NCBI GenBank assembly: GCA_002506485.1
Contig: DAXQ01000008.1
Coordinates: 1-16,055, forward strand
DNA from: Euryarchaeota archaeon UBA136
Lineage (GTDB): Archaea > Thermoplasmatota > Poseidoniia > MGIII > CG-Epi1
Reading direction: 5' to 3'
Length of the DNA: 16,055 bases
Below the pieces are notes generated by a model. The model did not search any database. It was given only the letters and a program-made list of their open reading frames with translations, and was not told the DNA's origin. Below are positions 6,778 through 13,911 of the stretch, one piece after another (position 1 is the first letter of the stretch; each line of letters opens with the position of its first letter). A program made the translations under genes and the position numbers.

Positions 6778-7557
6778 GTGAAAAGGATAGCAAGGAAGTT
6801 CTTGTCTCCAGTCTACAAGTTGTACGAGAAGAGATTATTGAGCCAGGTTCGTAAAGGTCCAGTACCTAACCATTTAGCAGTAATTATGGACGGTAATCGA
6901 AGATATGCAGAGAGTCTTGGCCTGCATCCTAACGAAGGGCACGTTGTAGGAAAGAGTATTCTGGAGAATTTATCAGATTGGTGTCGGAATCTGAACATTC
7001 GTTACTTGACAGTTTACGCATTTTCATTGGAGAATTTCGGGCGCGAAGAAGAAGAACTTGAGGCATTGATGGATTTGTTCGAAGAATCTTTCAGAAGCGC
7101 CGGAGAGGACCCTCGCGTCCATGAGAACAAAGTTCGAGTCAGAGCTCTGGGGCATCGTGAGTTATTGCCCGATAGAGTGGTTGAGGCTATAGAATATGCC
7201 GAGTCCCGGACTAAGGATTATAAAGAATACAATTACAGTCTAGCAGTGGCTTATGGAGGGCGGCAAGAGATAGTCAGGTCAATGAAAAAAATTGGCGAAA
7301 AGATAGAAAGTGGTGAAATTGATAGTAATCAGATTAATGCAGATTTAATATCCGACAATTTATACACTAGCGGTTTACCAGATCCGGATTTGATATTGAG
7401 AACTTCGGGTGAGGAAAGAGTAAGTAATTTTTTGTTATGGCAATTAGCCTATTCTGAATTATATTTTGCAGATGTTTTCTGGCCTGAGTTGAGAAAGATT
7501 GACTTCTTGCGAGCAATTCGTTCTTTTCAGCACCGCAAGAGGCGCTTAGGACACTGA
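6778..7557 (+). CDS. uppS: cis-Prenyltransferase (polyprenyl diphosphate synthase, UppS family)
   Basis: 259 aa. Condenses isopentenyl diphosphate in cis onto an allylic primer to make the long polyprenyl diphosphate that, in archaea, becomes the lipid carrier for protein glycosylation and cell-surface glycans. The family signatures are complete: 'MDGNRRYAES' with D38 and the phosphate-binding GNRR (39-42), 'YAFSLENF' (80-87), 'AYGGRQEI' (158-165), and 'DPDLILRTSGEERVSNFLLWQLAYSEL' (202-228). A basic, amphipathic extension of about 28 residues precedes the core and may help membrane contact. The GTG at 6778 is about 27 nt from the TATA element, consistent with leaderless translation. The RND exporter starts 24 nt downstream with its own ribosome site, so the two are likely cotranscribed. 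Confidence 0.95.
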   Translation: MKRIARKFLSPVYKLYEKRLLSQVRKGPVPNHLAVIMDGNRRYAESLGLHPNEGHVVGKSILENLSDWCRNLNIRYLTVYAFSLENFGREEEELEALMDLFEESFRSAGEDPRVHENKVRVRALGHRELLPDRVVEAIEYAESRTKDYKEYNYSLAVAYGGRQEIVRSMKKIGEKIESGEIDSNQINADLISDNLYTSGLPDPDLILRTSGEERVSNFLLWQLAYSELYFADVFWPELRKIDFLRAIRSFQHRKRRLGH

Positions 7558-7581
7558 CAACAATTTTTAACGGAGTGTCTT

Positions 7582-10527
7582 ATGCAAGGTAGTATGCTAG
7601 AGCGCTATGCACGCCTTCCAATCGATAGCCCAAGGCCAATAATAGTCGTTGTGGTGTTGCTAACGCTTATCGCCTGTCCCTTTCTTTTAAAGGTTGAATT
7701 TGCAACTGATGTACAGGCGTTTCTTCCCCAATCCGAGGAAGTTGAGACCTACGACAAGATAACGGATCAATTTGGAAGGGATTCCAGTGTAGCTAATCTG
7801 TATATTACACCACTGGGAGGCAATAACGTCTTGACCATGCAGAATCTGGCAGATGTTCTTGTGTTGCACCAGGAATCTTCAAAGATTACCGGTGTCAAGG
7901 ATGTGCTATCGGTTGCCGGCTTCTTCGATGAGGCCCTGAAAGATAGTGGGACCTCATTAAATGAGGTTAATAGCGAAAGGTGTGTTGAATATGATGATTC
8001 TAATGGTAATGGACAATATGAATCCGATGAAGATTGTTATTATTCTAATTGGGATAGGGTCTGGGATTCCATAACGTCATCAAATACTGAAGGGAATTAT
8101 ACTTGGGCTGATGTCGATTTTGTTGCCGATGTTCTCATAAATCGTGATATGAATATGAATAATTTCGTTCTTCCTGAACGTAATAGGACAGCTCCAACGG
8201 CAAACTCAACAATTATTATGATTAATCTGGAACCAGACTTGACGACTCAACAAAAAAAGGAAATTGGGCAAGAGATTAGGATTCTGGCCGATAACCACAA
8301 TTATGAGTCAGGAACTGATATTCAGGCTGAAGCCTTTTCAGTTCATCTTCTCGCCTCCGATGTTGATGAGTCAACGCGAGAGACTAATTTGCTAATGGCA
8401 ATGGGCATGTTTGTTGTTACGGTTGTTCTTTTGTGGCTTACGTTCAGACATTGGAGCTATGTTATTCTACCAATGGTCACTTTGGTAATTTCGGTCATCT
8501 GGACATTCGCCTTTGGTGTTCTGATGGGAATCACATTTACAGCAATCGATGTGGCCGTTGTACCTCTGGTAGTGGGTTTAGGAATTGACTTTTCGGTTCA
8601 CATAAGCCGTAGATATCAAGAGGGCATAAATGCTGGAAATTCAGTAGAAGAATCGCTTCTCGATTCCCAGACCCATACAGGAAGGGCGCTATCTTTAGCC
8701 GTAATCACAACGATAATTGCCTTTTTATCCGGAATAAGTGGTGGTGTCGGTCCTGTACGTGATTTCAGTTTACTATGTGCAGCAGGAATCCTTTCGTCAT
8801 TTATCCTGACTATTTTGTTTTACACATCTCTAAGATATGTTTTAGATTCAGGTTCAGAGCAAATGGCTTCAGTTGTCTCAGGGTCTGAATTAATTGAGAG
8901 CACTATATCATGGGCTTCTGAACTAGTAGACAGCCATCCTCAGGCCATAGTTTCAACGGTGGTGATTATCACACTCCTAGCAATAGGAGGCGCTTCTCAG
9001 ATTGATACTTCGTTCACCTTAGATGACTTTCTTTCAGATAATCTGGAAATAATGGTTACAGCTGACAGGATTCAGACTGAATTTAGAGGAGCCAGCTATT
9101 CCCAATCCCAGATACTAATAGAGGGCCCAGTGGCAACCACTACCTTTTTGGATGGTTTATATGAATTCAAAGAAGGGGAGCAAGGGGTATGTCCATCCAA
9201 CATCGCCAATTGTGGCCTGAATGATGATAGATATATTATCCAGGTAGGTGCTGAGGCCCGTCTTGAATCGGTTCATGAGCTTGCTCAGAAGGCCATAGAT
9301 TCTGAGAATTACAATGTGGGTCATGGTAATAATTCGACCCATGAATGGATTCTCACCCATTTCTTTCAAGTGACTCCGGGAGAAGAGGTTGAAGTAAGTT
9401 GGAACAACCAACAGTCTATCGTATCGCCGTCTTTAGAAGTAAAGATTATCTGGTATCAAGGTAACAATCAGGCTGGTTCTGAGAGACTGGATGGCATGTC
9501 TTTGGATTCTGATATGTCTTCCCATTCTGAAGCTTTAACTATAGTGCCTTCCGGAGCTGACCGCGCCCGTGTCAAATTCGCTCATCTTCAAGACAGTTCA
9601 TCTGATTCTCTGGTCTATGGTTCGGCAGTTCATGATTCTGAAAAATATATTTATGCTCAATCATTACAGTATACTTTTAATCTTACTTATCAATCAAAAT
9701 CCTTTAGCCAGACTACAGATTCAGATGTGAAGAATCTATATGACTATCTTTATCAAAGAGACCTTGATATTGCAGATTCTTTCACAGGTGAGTCATATTC
9801 GGATAAAATACGTCATGTTCTGCATAGAGATGAAAATGGCCAGTACACTTCATCAGTAATCAGGGTCTTTATTGGGCCCGATACTGTTCATGAGCTTGAT
9901 AACGATGGTTTGGAGTTCATGCGGGCTGAGCTTCAAGCTAATGTTCCATCCAGTATGAGTGATTACAAGATTAGTTTTACAGGAGGTCATGTTCTGACAA
10001 GCGTCACAGTTAATGAGATTCAGTCTACTCAGATCAGCTCAACCCTGACTTCTATTGTTCTGGCAGCTATCATAATGATTGCTATTTACCGTAATTTTGG
10101 TATGGCAACTCTGGCAATCCTGCCAACCGTTCTGGCAACAGTCTGGATTATGGCAACAATGACTGTCTTGGGAATAACTCTCAATGTGCTTACGGTAATG
10201 GTAACTGCTTTGACGATAGGTCTTGGAATTGATTATGCAATCCATATTGTAGAGAGATTTAGAGAAGAAATAGAGCATAAGAGTGAGAGGCAAGCGATTC
10301 AGACTACAATCGAGCGTACAGGCTCGGCATTGCTGATTTCAGGTCTTACAACTGCATGTGGTTTCGCCGTCCTGTTTTTGTCACCCATGCCTCTGGTGCG
10401 AAACTTTGGAATTATAACGGCAGCCACAATTGTGTACTCCGTTATAATCGCGATTTTTGTTCTGCCCAGTCTAATCTGGACCGCAAGCCGAATAAAAGCA
10501 TGGTATTCTATTCAAACTTTAGATTAG
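7582..10527 (+). CDS. RND superfamily exporter, MMPL/HAE-like, with enlarged extracytoplasmic loops
   Basis: 981 aa, with the duplicated RND layout. TM1 is near 18-36, extracytoplasmic loop 1 about 37-265, five helices about 268-420, the second half's first helix near 453-471, loop 2 about 472-820, and the last five helices about 822-965. The TM4-type motifs are 'VGLGIDFSVH' (D336) and 'IGLGIDYAIH' (D884), matching the Asp-aromatic proton-relay positions of MmpL-type transporters. Relatives move lipids or other hydrophobic compounds with proton motive force. Loop 1 has an EF-hand-like segment (D139, N141, N143, E150) flanked by C134 and C152. Loop 2 holds an extra beta-rich block (about 580-700). 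The start is ATG 7582 with GGAG 6 nt upstream. The 3' end overlaps the convergent CNNM gene by 20 nt. Substrate unknown; proximity to uppS suggests a lipid but is weak evidence. Confidence 0.88.
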   Translation: MQGSMLERYARLPIDSPRPIIVVVVLLTLIACPFLLKVEFATDVQAFLPQSEEVETYDKITDQFGRDSSVANLYITPLGGNNVLTMQNLADVLVLHQESSKITGVKDVLSVAGFFDEALKDSGTSLNEVNSERCVEYDDSNGNGQYESDEDCYYSNWDRVWDSITSSNTEGNYTWADVDFVADVLINRDMNMNNFVLPERNRTAPTANSTIIMINLEPDLTTQQKKEIGQEIRILADNHNYESGTDIQAEAFSVHLLASDVDESTRETNLLMAMGMFVVTVVLLWLTFRHWSYVILPMVTLVISVIWTFAFGVLMGITFTAIDVAVVPLVVGLGIDFSVHISRRYQEGINAGNSVEESLLDSQTHTGRALSLAVITTIIAFLSGISGGVGPVRDFSLLCAAGILSSFILTILFYTSLRYVLDSGSEQMASVVSGSELIESTISWASELVDSHPQAIVSTVVIITLLAIGGASQIDTSFTLDDFLSDNLEIMVTADRIQTEFRGASYSQSQILIEGPVATTTFLDGLYEFKEGEQGVCPSNIANCGLNDDRYIIQVGAEARLESVHELAQKAIDSENYNVGHGNNSTHEWILTHFFQVTPGEEVEVSWNNQQSIVSPSLEVKIIWYQGNNQAGSERLDGMSLDSDMSSHSEALTIVPSGADRARVKFAHLQDSSSDSLVYGSAVHDSEKYIYAQSLQYTFNLTYQSKSFSQTTDSDVKNLYDYLYQRDLDIADSFTGESYSDKIRHVLHRDENGQYTSSVIRVFIGPDTVHELDNDGLEFMRAELQANVPSSMSDYKISFTGGHVLTSVTVNEIQSTQISSTLTSIVLAAIIMIAIYRNFGMATLAILPTVLATVWIMATMTVLGITLNVLTVMVTALTIGLGIDYAIHIVERFREEIEHKSERQAIQTTIERTGSALLISGLTTACGFAVLFLSPMPLVRNFGIITAATIVYSVIIAIFVLPSLIWTASRIKAWYSIQTLD

Positions 10528-11650
10528 TTTTTCTTCTGCGTCTCTTTTCCCATAGCTCTCTGGCCAATTGACGCATGTCCTCTACTGAATCAGATTCATC
10601 CACTATCTCAACACCCAACAGAGTTTCCATTGCATCTTCCAGAGTTATTATTCCTTGAGTGGTGCCATATTCATCCACAACTAGGAAAATATGTTCTCTT
10701 TTCCGGAGAAACTCCTCCAATAACGTTGCAACAGAGTCTTCGGGGTCGACAGTAGATAGTTCAGATACAAGAGTCTCCATCTTGGTGTCAGCTTCACCTC
10801 TACTGTGCAATTCCATTATTGTACTTCTGAAGACCACTCCGATAATATCATCAATATTATCATCGTAAATAGGAATCCTCGAGAAAGGGATTGAAGCATT
10901 CTCCTTCACAACTTTTCCGACCGTTTCAGATCGGTGAATGACCATCATTACGGTGCTAGGGGTCATAACATCCTCAGCCAGTATCTTGTCTAGGGTCAAA
11001 AGATTCTTTATTACTTGAGTTTCCTGTTTTTCCAGAGCTCCTTGGGTCTCCCCAATTTCAGCTACAGCAATCATTTCTTCACGAGTCATCTCCTTCTGGT
11101 CTTCATTCCCTTCGGCAATCCTTCTGGAGAAATTGTTCAGTACTACAACAATAGGCCAGGTAATCCATACGAGTCCTTCCAAAGCATAAGCCGAGGTCGG
11201 TGCCATCTTTTTCCAATAAATAGCACCTAGGGTCTTAGGTATTATCTCCGAGAAGACCAGAATCAATATAGTTAGGATAATTGATGCCGCAGTAAACCAT
11301 TCATTCCCCAATTTATGGAATTCGGAACCAACTCCGGCCGCACCAATAGTGTGTGAGATGGTGTTCCACGTCAGTATAGCAGCCAGTGGTTGATCAATAT
11401 TATTTTTCAGCTTTTTGAGTCTGGTTCCACTGCCTTTTTCACCTTTGCCTAGAATTTCTATGTGAGACCAAGTTACTGATAAGATAATCGCCTCTAACAA
11501 AGAACAAAGAAAAGATACACCTAAAGCTAGGAAAAGGAAAAATGCAATCCTGCCCCACTGTAATTCTGGACTTTCCAGTCCATCTATTAATGGTGTAAAA
11601 ACGGATAGAAAAACCACTACCTTAAGCCCCGCCTCCAAAGGAAAAGACAA
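10508..11650 (-). CDS. CNNM/CorC-like membrane protein with tandem CBS domains
   Basis: About 380 aa. The N-terminal DUF21/CNNM membrane domain (about 34-180) has 'CSLLEAIILS' (49-58), 'WNTISHTIGAAGVG' (95-108) and 'FSEIIPKTLGA' (133-143), and is followed by an acidic helical linker. Two CBS motifs follow: one from about 226 ('EDVMTPSTVMMVI') to 285, the second about 293-348 ('FLVVDEYGTTQGIITLEDAMETLLGVEI'). The protein ends in a basic tail (KRRRRKTNLKFE) without the CorC_HlyC domain seen in many bacterial relatives. CNNM/CorC proteins are Mg2+-linked transporters or sensors regulated by nucleotide binding to the CBS pair; the specific substrate here is inferred. The start is uncertain. The longest frame begins at TTG 11650 after an in-frame TGA at 11690-11692; TTG 11638 and GTG 11617 are alternatives, and there is no ATG before the second half of the membrane domain. 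Confidence 0.85.
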   Translation of the reverse strand: MSFPLEAGLKVVVFLSVFTPLIDGLESPELQWGRIAFFLFLALGVSFLCSLLEAIILSVTWSHIEILGKGEKGSGTRLKKLKNNIDQPLAAILTWNTISHTIGAAGVGSEFHKLGNEWFTAASIILTILILVFSEIIPKTLGAIYWKKMAPTSAYALEGLVWITWPIVVVLNNFSRRIAEGNEDQKEMTREEMIAVAEIGETQGALEKQETQVIKNLLTLDKILAEDVMTPSTVMMVIHRSETVGKVVKENASIPFSRIPIYDDNIDDIIGVVFRSTIMELHSRGEADTKMETLVSELSTVDPEDSVATLLEEFLRKREHIFLVVDEYGTTQGIITLEDAMETLLGVEIVDESDSVEDMRQLARELWEKRRRRKTNLKFE

Positions 11651-11835
11651 GTGTCGATTGCAGATATCCCAAGCATGCCTTAGTTCTACTCAATTGCTAG
11701 AAACCTCGAACATGATTCGCCCATTTGGGCCACAGACTCATGTTGAGTCATTGGGAGCTTGTTTATTAGTTCTTTTGTTTGTTTAACACGATTTTTTGCA
11801 CAAATCATTATAACTGCGTCCTCTACGGCGCCCGC
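11651..11835. promoter_or_regulatory. Intergenic region with two adjacent inverted repeats between the CNNM-like gene and rpl40e
   Basis: This divergent spacer is the longest gene-free stretch in the window. It has two close inverted repeats: GCCCA-TT-TGGGC (11719-11730) and GACTCA-TGT-TGAGTC (11735-11749). For the minus-strand gene, the best TATA candidate is AATAAAC (about 11762-11768, plus-strand TTTATT), predicting a start near 11739 and a leader of about 90 nt. That would put the second repeat across the start site and the first inside the leader. The rpl40e TATA lies further right at 11807-11813. An antisense frame crosses the region but shows no protein-like features. Confidence 0.45.
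11807..11813 (+). promoter_or_regulatory. TATA box of rpl40e (leaderless transcript)
   Basis: ATTATAA is centred about 26 nt before the rpl40e ATG at 11836, the distance expected between TATA box and transcription start in archaea. No Shine-Dalgarno sequence precedes the ATG. Transcription probably begins at or next to the start codon. Confidence 0.6.
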
Positions 11836-11985
11836 ATGGCACGTTTTCCTGAGGCCGAAGCCCGATTGTTTAGCAAGAAAATCTGTATGCAGTGCAATGC
11901 AGTCAATGCGTGGAAGGCTGTGAAATGTCGTAAATGTAATTACAAGGGTCTCAGACCTAAAGCCAAGGAACAGCGCAGTAAGTAA
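11836..11985 (+). CDS. rpl40e: 50S ribosomal protein eL40
   Basis: A 49-residue zinc-ribbon ribosomal protein of the archaeal/eukaryotic large subunit, near the factor-binding side. The sequence begins MARFPEAEARLF and carries two CxxC pairs in 'CMQCNAVNAWKAVKCRKC', followed by a basic tail ('YKGLRPKAKEQRSK'). Archaeal eL40 is normally about 48-50 aa, so this ATG is the true start. Longer frames reaching back to 11779 depend on a TTG and add unrelated residues. The TATA box placement also points to this ATG. The stop lies 2 nt from the convergent rpiA stop. Confidence 0.94.
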   Translation: MARFPEAEARLFSKKICMQCNAVNAWKAVKCRKCNYKGLRPKAKEQRSK

Positions 11986-11987
11986 AT

Positions 11988-12665
11988 TCATTCCAGTATT
12001 TCCGTACTCTTTTCTTTGCCTATGATTACTTTGGTTGCCATGTTGATGAACAGACCAGTATCTTTTACACCATCAATACTCAATAGTCTTGCATCCATTT
12101 CTTCAGGATTCTTTATTCCTTCGGGAAAATAGCAGTGATAAATGTAATTTTCATTGTCCGTAACGAAAGCATTTCCACTTTCTTCTGTACGAAGTTTTGC
12201 CCTACACCCTTGTTTTTCAATTTCTCTGGCTACCGAATCGTGATTCTCAGTTCCAACTTCTACGGGCAGAGGCCCAACACCTAATCTCTCAACAACCTTG
12301 GTTTCATCAACAATTATGATTAATTCCTTTGCCTTTTTTTCAACTTTCTTTTCTCTTAGCAACGCTCCTCCGAGTCCTTTGATTAGATCTAGACTGGGAG
12401 AAACCTCATCAGCTCCGTCGATTGCAATATCTATAGAATCCATTTCATCAATACCAATTAAATTCATACCCCATTTTTCCGCTTGTCTTTTTGTTTCAAT
12501 AGATGTGGGCATCCCTGTAATCTGAAAATTCTCTGATAATTTGTTTCCAAGAAGTTCAACGGCAATCGAAGCGGTTGTTCCAGTACCTAATCCGACGGTC
12601 ATTCCATGCTCAACAAACTTTATGGCTTCCTCAGCAGCATTCTTTTTTGCAGATTCTTGATTCAA
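11988..12665 (-). CDS. rpiA: Ribose-5-phosphate isomerase A
   Basis: 225 aa, the usual length. Interconverts ribose 5-phosphate and ribulose 5-phosphate, supplying ribose for nucleotides. Visible motifs: phosphate loop 'VGLGTGTTAS' (24-33), 'DGADEV' with D83 and D86, 'IKGLGGALLREK' with K96 and the catalytic E105, and 'IIIVDETK' (117-123). The usual KGGGGAL is KGLGGAL here, a mild change. The start is TTG at 12665; the N-terminal helix 'AKKNAAEEAIKFVEHGMTVGLG' is standard for the family, so the internal ATG (M22) would cut off a needed helix. The TTG overlaps the pan TGA (TTGA, 4-nt overlap of the reading frames), and AAGGTGG lies about 8 nt upstream. It is therefore translationally coupled to pan. 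Confidence 0.95.
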   Translation of the reverse strand: MNQESAKKNAAEEAIKFVEHGMTVGLGTGTTASIAVELLGNKLSENFQITGMPTSIETKRQAEKWGMNLIGIDEMDSIDIAIDGADEVSPSLDLIKGLGGALLREKKVEKKAKELIIIVDETKVVERLGVGPLPVEVGTENHDSVAREIEKQGCRAKLRTEESGNAFVTDNENYIYHCYFPEGIKNPEEMDARLLSIDGVKDTGLFINMATKVIIGKEKSTEILE

Positions 12666-13858
12666 TAGTAGAGCCCACCTTCTGGTTCGGATATATCCGT
12701 CTCATTCAGGCGATTCTTAATCTTTTCAAGAGCTAAAGTGAAATCTTTGTAAGAAACCTTGATTCTCTTGTTTTTGATTGCACCCATACCAGCCTCTACA
12801 CATACAGCTCTGAGATCTGCTCCGGAAAGACCATCCGTTTCGGCTGCCATTTTTTTGTAATTTACACCCTTTGCTATAGCCATTTTAGCAGTATGAATCT
12901 TTATTATTTTTAATCTGGCCTTTTCTTCGGGTAGTGGAATCTTGATGATTCGATCAAACCTTCCTGGCCTCAATAATGCCTCATCCAGGATATCTGGTCT
13001 ATTTGAGGCACCCATTATCGCAACATCTCCCCTAGGAGTAAATCCGTCTAATTCACCAAGTAGTTGCATTAGTGTTCTCTGTACTTCCCGGTCGCCGGTT
13101 GTACCAACGTCCATTCTTTTGGCTCCAACGGCATCCAGCTCATCAATGAATATTATACTTGGAGCCTTCTCCTGAGCCAATTGGAAAAGTTCACGTACCA
13201 GTCTAGCTCCCTCTCCAATGTATTTTTGTACCAATTCGCTTCCGATGAGTCTAATAAATGTCGCATTCGTAGCATTCGCTACAGCCTTGGCCATCAGTGT
13301 CTTTCCTGTTCCAGGTGCACCTATCAACAAGACACCTTTTGGTGGTTCAATTCCTATCTTGGAAAAACGTTTAGGATAAAGCATAGGCAGTTCTATAGTG
13401 CTCCTAAGTTCATCCAGTTGTTCGGTTAGGCCTCCAATATCCTTGTAGGTCTCAATTGGTTTGCTATCTACTTCAGCACCCATTACCAGAGGATCCTTAG
13501 CAGAGGGAAGCGTCTCTAGGATGGCCAAAGTCTGGCGGTGAAGGGCTACTCTGTCCCCAACATCCAGATTATCTTTGTCGATACCTTCTGAGATATGAAC
13601 TACAAAATCGGGTCCACTACTGGATTTGATACTGACTCTCCCGTCATCAAGAATATCTCTGACAGTACCTATTACTTGAGGAGGTGCCCTCAGTCTGGCC
13701 AGTTCACCCTTGAGGTGTGCATTCTCCCTTTTCATCCTTGAAACATCGCTTTCTAGTTGTCTCTTTTCGGATTCGAATCTTTCAGTTTCCTCGATGAGCC
13801 ATTTGTTCCCGTCCTCCGTAGGGGCCGAGACATCGCCTTCACTTTCTTCTGAAGCCAC
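12662..13858 (-). CDS. pan: Proteasome-activating nucleotidase PAN
   Basis: 398 aa. Hexameric AAA+ unfoldase that feeds proteins into the archaeal 20S proteasome. The N-terminal coiled coil (about 18-58) ends in 'RAPP', the proline hinge that sets the trimer-of-dimers arrangement. The OB domain spans about 62-118 ('IGTVRDILDDGRVSIKSS'). The AAA+ core has Walker A 'GAPGTGKT' (180-187), pore loop 'KYIGEG' (212-217), Walker B 'IIFIDEL' (235-241), sensor-1 'GASNRPD' (283-289) and arginine fingers in 'LLRPGRFDR' (R297, R300). The C-terminus is 'GLYY', so the last three residues L-Y-Y fit the HbYX motif that docks into 20S alpha pockets and opens the gate. The start is GTG 13858: an in-frame TGA lies a few codons upstream. 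Divergent from the MBF1-like gene across 53 nt, followed by coupled rpiA. Confidence 0.96.
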   Translation of the reverse strand: MASEESEGDVSAPTEDGNKWLIEETERFESEKRQLESDVSRMKRENAHLKGELARLRAPPQVIGTVRDILDDGRVSIKSSSGPDFVVHISEGIDKDNLDVGDRVALHRQTLAILETLPSAKDPLVMGAEVDSKPIETYKDIGGLTEQLDELRSTIELPMLYPKRFSKIGIEPPKGVLLIGAPGTGKTLMAKAVANATNATFIRLIGSELVQKYIGEGARLVRELFQLAQEKAPSIIFIDELDAVGAKRMDVGTTGDREVQRTLMQLLGELDGFTPRGDVAIMGASNRPDILDEALLRPGRFDRIIKIPLPEEKARLKIIKIHTAKMAIAKGVNYKKMAAETDGLSGADLRAVCVEAGMGAIKNKRIKVSYKDFTLALEKIKNRLNETDISEPEGGLYY

Positions 13859-13884
13859 TTTAAATCACTAAACATTTAATTGGC

Positions 13885-13897
13885 TTAGATATATATC
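13885..13897. promoter_or_regulatory. AT-rich core promoter between pan and the MBF1-like gene
   Basis: The sequence TTAGATATATATC is nearly symmetric. On the minus strand it reads GATATATATCTAA about 35 nt before the pan GTG, giving a leader of roughly 10 nt. On the plus strand it lies 15-27 nt before the ATG at 13912, fitting a leaderless or very short leader. No second TATA candidate as good is present in the 53-nt spacer, so both genes may use it. Confidence 0.5.
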
Positions 13898-13911
13898 AGT
13901 TTTGATTTCAT

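Noticed and set aside
11686..11750. Possible 21-codon leader peptide (minus strand, from ATG 11750) before the CNNM-like gene
   Set aside because: No ribosome site, and the best TATA candidate places the transcription start at or after its ATG.
11690..11760. tRNA-like element (TTCGA motif and hairpins on the minus strand)
   Set aside because: The TTCGAGG loop has no pairing 5-bp stem, and no acceptor stem can be drawn.
11686..11991. 101-codon minus-strand frame
   Set aside because: It is antisense to rpl40e, overlaps the end of rpiA by 4 nt, and its translation shows no domain or composition typical of a real protein.
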